Assembly (NCBI RefSeq): GCF_963675165.1
Contig: NC_087392.1
Span: 327,001-391,000 of the forward strand
Source of the DNA: Halichondria panicea
Lineage: Eukaryota; Porifera; Demospongiae; Suberitida; Halichondriidae
Length of the DNA stretch: 64,000 nt
Direction: 5' to 3'
A program made the position numbers and the translations under genes. Positions 22,253 through 34,000 of the stretch are shown here, piece after piece. The notes under the pieces are model-generated. The model was not told the origin of the DNA and made no database searches. It saw only the letters and a program-made list of their open reading frames with translations. Every line of letters begins with the position of its first letter. Position 1 is the first letter of the stretch.

Positions 22253-23723
22253 ATGGACTGCAAAGATGCAGCCCCGCCCCCTTTCCAGCCTACTACTCAA
22301 TTGATTGACCCAACTCGGATTGACCTCATGGCTGCTGTGTCTGCTCTCCCGGCCATCGCAGCCTCCTCTCTGCTCACCCAGCACCTTTACTACGACGACA
22401 CTGAGCTGTTCTCCAGTGTAGGCCGTGTTATCTCACAGTATGCAGCCACTAAGGACGGTCAAGAGGTACTGGTGTTGGACCAAACTGTCATGCATCCACA
22501 GGGAGGTACTGTATCAATCTAGCTTCCCAAATTGTTCTGTGGGGTCACTGTACGTGTGTATGTGTTCAATGCAGGAGGTCAGCCCAGTGATGTGGGGGTC
22601 ATTTCCTCTCCTGATGGTGAGACGAGCTTCAGAGTGGGGCATGTACAGAAGCCTCGCGGTGCTGGCTACATTGAGCACGTAGGAGAGTACAGCTCCCCCG
22701 GAAGGTACCTGTAGTCCCACCCCCTCAATGTCTGCATGACCCCCCCCCCCAGGTTCACAGTGGGGGATGAGGTGTCAGTGGAGATCGATAGTACACGAAG
22801 GATGCTCCACGCTCGACTTCACAGTGCTGGTCATCTTCTGGACACTGCCTTTGTCAATATCGGAGTAAAGGACCTCATCCCAGAGAAGGTGAGTGTTTAT
22901 AGTGGTTGTTCATTGATCAATGGAGTTTCCTCCACAGGGCTACCATTTCCCCGATGGTCCGTACGTTGGTGAGTGGTAGCTATTACCCTGGCTACTATAT
23001 AATACAGCTGTTGTTGTGTACAGAATACGTTGGCAACATTCCTGCTGAGAAGAGAGAGACGACCATACAACAGCTCAACAAAGAAGCTCAGCGACTTATT
23101 GAGGTAAGAGATGAAACACTACATATTATAGGGATTGTCCAACTTTGACTGCCCATAACTTGTTGAGTAGAGATTGTCCAATGTCACAACTAAAATGTGC
23201 ATTTAGTAGGTCTTTGATAGAGTTACATGATGGTACGTGGTGTGTTTAGCAATGATTGTTATCTGGCCGAAATCTTCCATTTTTGAAAGAAAACCATGGG
23301 CTATAATTATATAGCCTTTGTGTTTTCTCCGAAATTAACTTTAATAGCTAATTTTGATTGCCCATAACTTCAACTTATACGTTCTCTCTTTTGCACAGGA
23401 AGCGGCTGGGGTTGTCGTGACAATGAATGATAAAGGTAATGAGATGTATTTAACTCTGTGCTTGTTGTGAGGGTGTGTGCAGGGGAGCGTGTGGTGGACG
23501 TGGGCGGTAGCGAGTGTCCGTGTGGAGGGACCCACGTCAAGGGTGTGGCTGATATCAGAGGTCTCACTGTCACTAAAATTAAGAAGGTAGGTCTTGCATT
23601 ATAGTCTCATAGTCTCTGTGTGTGTGTGTGTGTGTTCTGACTGTGTGTTCTGACTGTGTGTTTTGTCTGTACTTGCAGAGCAAAAAGAACGTTAGAGTTT
23701 CCTATGTACTCAGTGACAATTAA
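22253..23723 (+). CDS. AlaX-type alanyl-tRNA editing protein (Ala-tRNA deacylase), 8 exons
   Basis: Exons: 22253-22505, 22575-22704, 22753-22888, 22938-22968, 23024-23103, 23399-23435, 23483-23586, 23679-23723; 816 nt, 271 residues, in phase. A small beta-barrel domain (MHPQGGGQPSDVG) is followed by the editing core with the zinc-binding pair HSAGH (in HARLHSAGHLLD) and CPCGGTHV (CxxxxH). These match the freestanding relatives of the AlaRS editing domain, which hydrolyse Ser- or Gly-mischarged tRNA-Ala. No aminoacylation domain is present, so this is a trans-editing factor. The stop codon overlaps an ATTAAA poly(A) signal (GACAATTAAAAA). Intron 5 contains a diverged fold-back repeat with CCATGGGCTATA. 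Confidence 0.9.
23145..23360. repeat. Diverged fold-back repeat copy in an AlaX intron
   Basis: Contains GCCCATAACTT twice, GTCCAATGTC, and the CCATGGGCTATAATTATATA core near 23294. It is much eroded compared with the other copies. Confidence 0.5.
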
Positions 23724-23970
23724 AAACTCTTTGTTTAGTGTTTCACGTGTGCTTGTTTGTGTAGAGGACAGGTGTTTCTATCATTGCTTTGTGCAATCAT
23801 GTGTGCTTCTGTGTTTTGATGCAATATTTTGATATAGCACATTTTTGCTAAGAGCACCAAAGCTCCTCATTCTTTGCACCTCTCTGTTTAACTGTTGTCA
23901 AGCATGACTCTTCTGTTAGTTACGTCAAAGAGACACAGGTGTTAGTTAGTCCACAGGCAACTAACTAAGT

Positions 23971-25245
23971 ATGCACTGCCCTGAGGCTGTATTGATATTG
24001 CAGTGTACACTAATTGCTATCGTATCAAGCTCAGAGGACGACATTTCTCGTCCCTTTACCAATGAGAATGGGAGATCTATACACGTGACCTTTGAGAGAT
24101 CTGCCAGCCAGTGTAACAACACCCTCACTACCCTAACCAACACATGTGACTACACCATACTCAACAACATCTCTCTTCAGTACACTCCTCTCAACACTAA
24201 CCTCTCTATTGTGAGTTACTCAACGGAAGGTCTTCCCATTGTCTGCCTCTACCTCCCTATGCAGCCAGCCTCATTCTTGATGCAAGGTTTCTCCCCCCTT
24301 GCCCTCAGCCTCTACCAGACAGCCACAGTCCTTGTCCTCTGCACGTCTCTGGCTGTGCTTTTATTGGCTGTTGCTTACATTGCTAACTCAAGAACTATAT
24401 CGTCTTTCCTCACCATCAACCTAGCCCTCTCCCTGGCCATTGGGGACATCACACTCATTTTCAACGCTTTTGGCCATGGCATAGACACGCTCTGTATCCT
24501 CTCAGCAATGGCCGAACATTTCTTCTTATTGACCGAGTTCTCTTGGTTGGCTCTCCTCGGGGGCAACTTTGCATTGAGGTTTTATCGAATTGCTAACAGC
24601 CTTCCTCCTAAATTGAACTCGTTTATTATGCTGTTATATTTGTGTATTGGATGGGGACCTTCGTTCCTGTTCACCGGTGTTGCCGTGGTGATATACTCTC
24701 TCCCGGGTGCTGAGTGGGTTATATATGGACAGTCTGGTTTCTGTCACCTTGCACCATCACCTGCAGTTGTCCTCCTTCTTATCACTCCAATCATCGCTGG
24801 ATGGATCGTAGCAATGGCTGCATTGCTATGGATTCTGTTGTATCTCTACAAGATCCCCTTCCATTTTGACACGAGTGACAAGAAACGGTTTGCGTTTATA
24901 CTCGGTTTTCTGGTTGTCATGGCCGCGGATATCGTCATGACGATGTGGGTGCTGTTAGACAGATCACCGCCCACACATGTGACCTCTTTATTTGTCTATA
25001 TTTTTGTCCTGTTTGCACGATCGTTGCTCCTGGCAACAGGATTCATTCCAAAACGTCAACTAATAAAGAAACTGAAGTCCATCCTCAGGAATAAGGTGTC
25101 GCCCACCTCCTACATTGAACCACACCCCCACCTGTGTCCTGGCATTGACCCACTAGACGCAGCAGAATTAGTCAACATGATGTCGGACCCGTCCCTAGTA
25201 CCAAAGATATACACATGTGCAAGACAGTTAATCTCTCAACAATAA
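23971..25245 (+). CDS. Adhesion/secretin-type (class B-like) 7TM receptor, single exon
   Basis: 424 residues. A hydrophobic leader (about 7-20) and an ectodomain of about 85 residues with several N-glycosylation sites precede seven helices between residues about 115 and 370. LALSLAIGDITL, CILSAMAEHFFLLTEFSWLA (the Cys before TM3 and the FFLLxxFSWLA pattern) and the long third intracellular loop resemble adhesion GPCRs. No complete GAIN/GPS cleavage motif (HLT/HLS) is visible in the short ectodomain. The ligand is unknown. It is intronless, unlike its neighbours. The TAA stop lies inside AATAAA (25241-25246). It converges on the Frizzled-like gene 127 bp away. Confidence 0.75.
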   Translation: MHCPEAVLILQCTLIAIVSSSEDDISRPFTNENGRSIHVTFERSASQCNNTLTTLTNTCDYTILNNISLQYTPLNTNLSIVSYSTEGLPIVCLYLPMQPASFLMQGFSPLALSLYQTATVLVLCTSLAVLLLAVAYIANSRTISSFLTINLALSLAIGDITLIFNAFGHGIDTLCILSAMAEHFFLLTEFSWLALLGGNFALRFYRIANSLPPKLNSFIMLLYLCIGWGPSFLFTGVAVVIYSLPGAEWVIYGQSGFCHLAPSPAVVLLLITPIIAGWIVAMAALLWILLYLYKIPFHFDTSDKKRFAFILGFLVVMAADIVMTMWVLLDRSPPTHVTSLFVYIFVLFARSLLLATGFIPKRQLIKKLKSILRNKVSPTSYIEPHPHLCPGIDPLDAAELVNMMSDPSLVPKIYTCARQLISQQ

Positions 25246-25372
25246 AAGAACACTCAGTATAATGATTATATGAAGTTGTGTGCAGCAATTTGTGATAACA
25301 CAGGGTTTTCATATGTGCAATAATAATTATGTGATAATAGTTTTTGGGGAAAATTGTTTTTTTTGTGTAAAA

Positions 25373-27810
25373 TTACGGCATTGTATTTGAGTTGTGGCTA
25401 ATACTGTTAGTCTTGTCACTAGTGGTAGTAGTGATGCTGCTTTGGTCTCTTATGAGTAAGCTCTTGGTTCTCTGCACGTAGGGACAGAGCAGCTCCTTCA
25501 ACTCTCTGATGTTGAGCGCAAATACGAGGTTAAGCCACGGGTTGACGGCCAGTAGCACAAAGGACATGTTAGCAGGTATGGGGTTGGTGAGGTCTTGAAA
25601 GCCCCCCGTATCACAAGGAGCACTCTCGGGAGATCCAGTCTGCTCACATGTAAAGTACTCAAACAGACGTTTCATAAATAGAGGCAGTGTTTGGGAGAAT
25701 ATAGTGAATGTGGTTAGAGCCAGCACAGCCAGGAGCACATAGTAGACAATGATGACTAGTAGCTTCTTCTCAGCAGTTCCTAGCTTGAGAGGATTCCCGT
25801 CTTTGTCCGCCTTCATACGAACAGTTTGCTGTGTGTGTGTGTGTGTGTGTGTTAGAGAGGTTGAACAAACAAAATATTGCCTTATCTGACCAGAGCATTG
25901 GGAAACCGACTCTCCTATTTTCATAATGCAACTAGTTTTATTGGTCTTATTGTTATACCAATAGCATACTTTTCGTAGGACTTCTGTTGTATAATTAACG
26001 GATGGCCAATCACATTATTGCCCCTAATTGGATAGTGCATGGGAGTAAGTAATGTGCAGGCTAATGGCATAATAGACAAAAACAAAAACAGTATGTCAGT
26101 AACTGTACCTTGTGTATGAACCAGAGCATGATGATGAGCAGAGCCAGCCCTGTATCCAATATGAGAATGACTGGCAGAACCAGAGCGTAGAATGTGGCAT
26201 TGGAATCGATGCTGGTGCAGAGGAGAGGGGGAAACCGCGTCATCGTGAACCCCACTGTACCCAACCGAGGCTCGTCCAGATTGTTGCCAATGGTGATCAG
26301 TATCGGCACGAGAGGGAGGAACAGGGAGATGAGGATGCAGGCAATGTGGATGTACTTGGTGCGGTTGGACTGGTCGAAGGAGCGAGCCTGGAATGGGAAC
26401 TTGATCTTCCAGAATAGAATGGTAACATGACAAATCCACCAGGTCAACAGTTGCAGAAGTCCATAGTAAAACACAACACCTATAACATAAGAATGCATGC
26501 ATGAGCCCTGTAGTCTGCCAAGCATGCATGACAGAGAAGCATGCATGAGCCATGGAGTCTGCCATACAGCAGGACAAATAAGTGGAGTCTGCCATACATG
26601 CAGGACAGAGAATGCATGCATGAGCCATGTAGTCTGCCTTGCAAGAAAACAGATGTTACTAGTACCTGTAAACACACAGAACCCAGAGGAAGTGATGATG
26701 CTCTCAATGAGGTCATCAGAGACACAATAGAGTGCATCACGGTCACTCAGGGAGATGAGCACAGTCATTCCTGTACATAGACACATGGAACACTATATGA
26801 TATCAGTTGCTGGACCCTTATATATAGTTCACCTAAATATATCATATACATTGTGTACACTTACTGAAGAGTGGTGATATTATAATGACCTGTACTTTAA
26901 CTCACCAATGAGCAACCATGTGATGTTGTGATAGATGATGAGTACGGATGGGAACCTGAACCTGCACGTACACACGAGAGCACTCGACAACCAGTATACA
27001 CACGTACCTTAATATAACCCTGCAGTACACACACTGTATGTTATTATAATTATAGCTCACATTCTCTTTCTACGGATACAGGATATCACTATGACGATAA
27101 TGCCGACAATGACTCCCACGGCAACCAGTAGTCTAACAAGTACGTCTGTGAGGTCACTGGAATCTTGTGGTATCTCCTTCCAGTCACAAGAGGGGAGACA
27201 GACCACACCTCCACTGCAGTAGAAGCCCGTGCTGCAGTTGAACTGACAAGTGTCGGTGTTGTTTGAGTCGTTAAGATGACGGAGAAAGCCCGGCTCACCT
27301 GCCATAAACGTTGTCAGTATAGTTGATGACAAACAAGTCACTACAATAACACTGAACTAATGCAGTATAACTAATGGTTGAGATAACAGCCCCCCTCTGG
27401 CTACAGTGCATGCATGGCTATATAGCCAATGCAATAATACTGTCATATGTACTGACTCTCACCTCCTCGCACTGCAGAGATGTTCACACTCACATCCTCA
27501 TCAATCTGTAGAGTAAATGCATTGTTGAATGGCAATGCATGTCTAGCTAGCTCACTGGAGAGAGGTGGAACAGGAACACTGGTATTGCAAGCAGTGCCCA
27601 CACCACTCCTATCAGCACACACAGTCCAACCAACTCAGCCCTCAGGAACAACTTGTAACCTCTCTCTGAGAGCTTCAGTCTGCCACCATGGCTACCCAGT
27701 GTCTTCTGGATAGTGTCAGACTTTTGAATAGTATCAGACTTCTGCATAGTATCAAACTTCTGTATAGTATCAGAGGCTCCATTACTGACTTGCATTCTGG
27801 ATCCAGACAT
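25373..27810 (-). CDS. Frizzled/Smoothened-like 7TM receptor with extra N-terminal membrane anchor, 7 exons
   Basis: Exons: 27556-27810, 27463-27505, 27061-27298, 26906-26961, 26666-26770, 26109-26479, 25373-25828; 1524 nt, 507 residues, in phase. The N-terminus holds repeats of DTIQKS/DTMQKS (about 14-36), a transmembrane stretch (AELVGLCVLIGVVWALL, about 58-80), a short ectodomain with a Cys cluster (CQFNCSTGFYC), and then seven helices. The segment after the first heptahelical TM, RKRMFRFPSVLIIYHNITW, matches the Frizzled RFRYPERPIIFL region; LLTWWICHVTILFW resembles the TM3 WW motif. No full Frizzled Cys-rich domain is seen. Class F-like receptors without CRD occur in early animals and Dictyostelium. 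Ligand and Wnt involvement are unknown. Confidence 0.7.
26485..26640. repeat. Tandem repeat in a receptor intron
   Basis: Units containing GCATGCATGAGCC and GTAGTCTGCC / GGAGTCTGCCATAC are repeated three to four times, with the GCATGC palindrome in each. Confidence 0.7.
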
Positions 27811-28056
27811 TGGACACAATATTAATAGCTTTAGCCTTATCTGCTTTTTATATTAAATATAGATTTTAACAACTTTAGTTAATCATCATGAATATGGTTA
27901 TGATCTGGCAAACCGAAAACACAACTCCCACTCTCTCACTTGTATGACATTATTGAAATTCTTTTGGCAAATGTACAAAATAAGTTAGCAATGCATATAA
28001 ACAGACATACATACACACACATGATAGAAACAGTTTAGAAATAGTTCAGAAATAGT

Positions 28057-31000
28057 TCAGATATCCTCTAGGTCCTCCACCTGAAGGGGGGGGGGGTAAT
28101 GTGAGATCACATGATCACTGCTCACCTTGACAAAGGGGTGGTCCAGGAGGTATATGGCTTTCCAACGCTCCTCAGAATTGAATATAAAGCATCTTTTGAG
28201 GAAGTCGTGGCCCTCCTCACTGAGTGCGTCAGGGGGATGAACACGTGGAGTATTCCCGTCGCCCAACTGGTACATGATCTGGAACTGGTTCTCACATTCA
28301 GACCATGGCAGCTTCCCAGTTGCCATCTCCACGACAACGCAGCCTATACTCCAGATATCCATAGGTCGCCCCATTGACTGATTGAGTACAACCTCAGGTG
28401 ACATGTACGCTGGAGGGGGGGAGCTGCGTGTACCATAACCGTCACTAATGTACATGCATGACTGTACAGTGTACAACCTCTACACGTACACGTACACGTA
28501 CACAATGTACCTGGCTTGAAATGAAAACCATAGAAAACGCAAGTTAAAACTACAGTGTACACAGTGGGACTATAGGCTGTATATACATGTAATATTCTGC
28601 TTTTTGCTTTCAACTTCAAGTGATGTGAAACGGTTGTATATAACTACTACTATGGTGTGGTGTGGGTGGTGTGTGTGGGTAGTGTGTGGTGTGTGTGTGT
28701 GGTGTGTGTGTGTGGCACTCACGGACTGTCCCCACTTGCTTCTTAATCTCGTTGGGCATGGTCTTGTGGGAGTTCTTCAGTTGCACACTCAACCCAAAGT
28801 CTCCCAACTTGATTGAACCGTTGGAACTCAGGAATATATTGCAACCTGTTCAGATGAACAAAATACCATCAATATACATAATTAACAGTTATTAACAGAC
28901 CCCACCCACTCCGCCCCCTCACCTTTGATGTCCCTGTGCACTATCCCCTGGTCATGCAGGAAATAGACTGCTCGCACGATGTCCCGAGTGTACTGTCGTA
29001 TCATGTGCTCAGTGAGGCCTTGTTGAGCGATACTCCACAGAGTGCCCTCGTTGCAATACTCCATGAACATGTACAGGTCATTCTACGATAGGAGATAGGG
29101 GATAAGGACAGGCATAAACTACTCGATATACTTACATGGTGAATCTCAACTCCATAGAACTTGACAATATTCTTGTGTTTAAGTCGCTGGAATACATTGA
29201 TTTCATCCAGGATAGTCTGCACTGTGCTAGAGTCCTTCTCTTTGATAGAGATCTGACAACACCATGGTTACAACACATCGGGTATGGGGGAGGGGCTTAC
29301 TTGTTTGACAGCATTGATTTCACCAGACGTCAGGTTCCAGCACTCGTATACTTTGCCAAATCGTCCCTCCCCTGTGTACACAGAGAGCTCATACAGGGGT
29401 GTGGTCTAATGGGTGTGGTTTACCTAGCTTCCTGCCTCGCTGCCACTTGTAGTTAGCTACCATGAGGTCACCTAGCTTAGCGTCCGGGTGAGAATGGCGC
29501 TCCTTTACTCGACCAATCACCTTCTCACGAAGCAGCATCTCCTCTCTAGCCTGGGGGGGGGTGGTCTAACACTGGACACACGCTAACAACCACACACTTA
29601 CTGTGTCTAATACTTTGACTCCTGCCCTGATTTTTTTTAGGCGTTCATTGGCCATGCCCCCTCCTCGTAGAGAGGGTGTGCTGTCTGAGCGAGTGAGTGA
29701 GCGTGTAGAGGAATAGAGGCGACTGGCACTGGCAGAGCTGTCCAGTTGATCCAACTCAGGCGTCAGGCGAGGGGGAGGAGTCACTGTGGCAATAAAGAAG
29801 GAATAAATCCGGTCATAGACTTGTACTAATGCAATACCTAACGAACTGTAGACAGCTGCAATATCCCCGGACAAGTGTAGGGGACTGTCCACTCCCGAGC
29901 TATGGTCCACCGAGTCTATGGATTCTGTGGAGACTGGAGGGGAGGGTCTGAGTGCCTCCGAGAGAACGGGGATGGACAGTAGGAGGCCTGTTCCCAGGGG
30001 ATCGTCTCCTCTACACGGGGATATAGGTTTAGAGAATTGTCTCCTCACAAGGGTCTAGTGTACTAGTATCGTGGTGAGGAGGGCTAACCTGTTGACTCCA
30101 GTCTCTCTCTCCACTCTGATGATGCCCTGCTCCACATCCACGGGGGTACCTCCAGGGGGGCCCAGTCTGTGGGAGGTATTGAGGGTACTTCTAGGGGGAG
30201 TCCCCCTGTGGGGGGCATGCCTCAGCTGGTCATCATCCTCATCAGGAATGGACCCTGCACACACAATGACATGTACCTATGGTTACCTACTGTCTGCTCA
30301 ATGAAGGCATATATTGCACAATAATTATGATTTTATGTGCTGTCCATATGGCCGATGCTTCACTCTGTAATACAGCTAATGTTTTGACAAGGTACCAAAT
30401 GCTCTAAAGTCTTGATAGTACACTCACTGAGCATGGTGGTCTCAGAATAGGCCCTGGTGGTGAGTCGGGGTGACCTCCACGACCTCTTGTGTCGTACGGC
30501 AGAACGAACAGGTGTATCTGTAGTGGCAAACAGTTCATCCATAAACTACACAATCCTGATTACAGATGAAAGAGGCAAATTAAGAAACGAAATTTGAATT
30601 AATAACAATTCCGTTGGTTCAATAACGTTAATTTTATGATTTTTTGAAAGCTTAGAGAGAGGCCTTTCAGATGGTGCGTTAAAATCAGAAGTCTATTTTT
30701 GGCCTGTTTTTGACAAAATACCGTGGGCTATAGCCTATGGTCTTTTCCCAAAAATGAGAAATTCTGACCCGTTTTAAATTTAGATTTGAGCATGCAATCT
30801 GAAAGAGTTACTTATCAAGCTTTCAGAAAATCCAAAAATCACTCAATTTGGACCATTCAAAATTAAGTTATGGCTGTTGCAAGGTATAGAACCTTTTGCA
30901 GTGCCTTGCCTTACTGGGAAAACTTAGAACCTTTTGCATATTTTGAACGGCCATAACTTTAGTTCCGATGGCCCAATAACGTTAATTTTATGATTTTCTG

Positions 31001-34000
31001 AAAGCTTAGAGAGAGGCCTTTCAGATGGTACGTGCGTTAAAAATCAGAAGTCTATTTTTGGCCTGTTTTTGACAAAATACCGTGGGCTTATAGCCTATGG
31101 TCTTTTCCCGAAAATGAGAAATTATGGCCCGTTTTAAATTTGGGATTTGAGCATACCATCTGAACGGGCTTCTTCTAAGCTTTCAGAACATCATAATATC
31201 GACTATCAGAACTCTAGTTACAGAGCCAACTACTTTTAAAATGAAGGGGACCTAGCATTAAATACTAGAGCATCTTTGGACGGCCATAATTAAAGTTCTG
31301 TAAGTCTCTAACCTTTCCGTATGGGGGTGGGGGCTTCCCCGACGATGTGGTCCACACAACGATCGATGACCTTCTTGAGAGATTCGAACCGTGTCTGAGA
31401 GATGGTGGCCAGTGTCCGGGGGGCACACGCTATGGTCATGAACTCCAGCCCCATGGACGCCCACCTACAAGGGGGTGTGGTTAGGTGGTGTGGTGACAGA
31501 GTGAGACGTACCTTGGTTTAGTGCCACGCCCCCTATCGCATTTCTCGAGTACGAACCTCATCCACACTCCAGCGTAATCCAGCGCCTTCACTCCGAGGTT
31601 AGAGTAGGCCATGTCGTCACCAAGAAGACGAAACACCTCTCGCACGTACTGAATGTATAGTATAATATCACACACACCCTCCTAGCCAGCAGTTACCTCA
31701 AAGCCGAGATTGAAGCAAGAATGCATTGTGGCCTGGTAGGGTTTAGTGAGGTCATCCCCAGTGGGCGTGTACTCTATACCGAGGTGTTCCATCACTTGTA
31801 GGGCTGTGTCCATCAGACTAGACCCCAGTACACATGCCGCCATCTGGGTGTGGTGATGGGTGTGGTTAAGGAGAGGCCACACCCACTGATAGCTACCCTA
31901 CGTACCTTGAGGTCAACAAGTCGCTCAGTAACGTTCTCGTGACTAGATGTCTGCTCATTGGTCAATCTCACGGCCGTTCCCACGGCATTCAGGAAAGAGT
32001 TGCGGCAATCGCTCAAGTTAGCAGAGTTGCACACAATCATCTTCAGACTCTCAACCTGCCCGGGATTTAACCAGCTTAACATTATATGTGAATACTTTAT
32101 AAGCTATAACACAACTGTAAGATCAGCACTTTGATATACAGCCTGATTAATTCTTGCAGGTAATGGAGGATCCTGTATTGTTATGGAGCTGTACACAGTG
32201 TTAAACTACAGCCCCCCGCCCACTCACTAGTATCTCAGAGATGGCACTGGTGGTCTCAGCCGAGGCAGTCACCTCGATGGTACGACCATTCCACGAGGAC
32301 TGGGAAGTAGCCACGTCAACATTGACCAACAGCAGGTAAGCATCACTGTTCCCAAACGGTGTCTTATGAGGAGTGCCCACAGTGAAGCTCACGTTGAGCA
32401 GCTCATGGATCTCACTGCAGGGGGTGGGGTCATGTGAGAGTCATGTGATAGTCATGTGACTTACTCTGGAGCATTGGAGGTGGGCTCGGTGACAAAGAGC
32501 ATCTTATCAAGCTTGGCATTCGGTAGTTTGACCTGAAAGTGAATTATGTAACTTAAAATAGTATAGTAGTTTCAGGAGGTCATAAAGTTATGAAGAAACT
32601 AAGAGATGCATTCTGTAGCTCTAGACAAGACCTATCACATAATATGCTCTGATCAAAGTTCTAGAAGATGTAAAAAACTGTCAATTTCGACAAAAGACCC
32701 ACGTACATGAGAGCAAACTATTCATTGTACATGGTTTGTGTACCTGTACATGATCGGATGCTTGCAGGGCCTGGAGGAGCTGAGGAGTGAGCGTTAGAAT
32801 GCTGAAGTCAGCAGCTATCTCCAAGTCCTGTATATATATAGTGAACTTTGCACCCTAATACACACAACACACACCTTCCGCAGCATCTTGGCAAAGCCGA
32901 GTGCTTTAGAGGCTCTCTCCCTGATCTCAACAAACAGTTCCTTGAAGCTCCGACAAGATTCAGCAATAGCCACCCTACAACAAGGAAGGTAGATGAGGGT
33001 GTAGTGATAGACCACACCAACCTCCGTCGCTCTGGTTGGTCACCATGCTTGTGTAATATCCGACAACACTCGTCCATTCTTGTGCCCAGTACATCCCCCG
33101 TGGACTCAAGGAGATGGGAGGCCATATCACTGCACATACACACACACACACAGGTAATGGAGACAGGTAATGTGATCTAGCACTCACCAAAAGCGCTGCC
33201 CTGCCTCCGCCTCTCCTCCACGAATACCAGAGCAGATGTTCTTGACATGTCTCCACTCTTCCTCAAGGATATGACCACTGGACACTTGCGCCCACTCGGC
33301 TAGGTAGTCAAAGTACACCTGTGTGTGTGTGTGTGTGTGGGCGTTACTGCAAGAGCACCACTCAGTATAGACTGACCTCCAGCAAACACTTGAGGTCCGT
33401 CTCAAATCCCTCAATATCCGCCTCCACTTGCGCTAGTTTGCAGGGATTGTTACGGGTTACCAGCTCTATTCTCTCTCGGTAGAACTTGCGTATCTCTATG
33501 GCCTGCTCCAGAGTATCTCTGCACTCACGCACCAGCTGTGGGGGGCACAAGTTAGGGGAGTACTGGTTAGGGGGGTACTGGTTAGGGGGGTACTGGTTAG
33601 GGGGGCACTGGTTAGAGGGGCACAATTGCGCATGCATACACCGATTTTTGATGCTAATATACACGAAAGCAAGAGTCCTTATAGTCAGTGTGTTCATTAG
33701 TACTTTCAGTTTCAATGTTGGTCATAATAATATCGGGCTAGAGCACACGCAATAGTCTATCAAAACACATAGCAAACAGAAAGATTTTTAGTACGCCAAT
33801 ACACACACACATAGCTCAATACGCTACATGTACTAAGACTTCACCTGTCTCACGCTGTGAAGAGATGGTTTCTGTGGAAGTCTCAGCTCTAGCTGTAGTT
33901 TAAGGCACTCGTGCATCACATCCAGAGGCACATGAACCAGCTGTATATACTGTGTCGTGAAGAGGGGCAGTCCCATCAGCTGGAACTCTTGGATCCAGTT

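Noticed and set aside
33539-33625. Interstitial telomeric repeat, suggested by GGTTAGGG
   Set aside because: The period is 15 bp (TACTGGTTAGGGGGG), not a 6-bp TTAGGG array.
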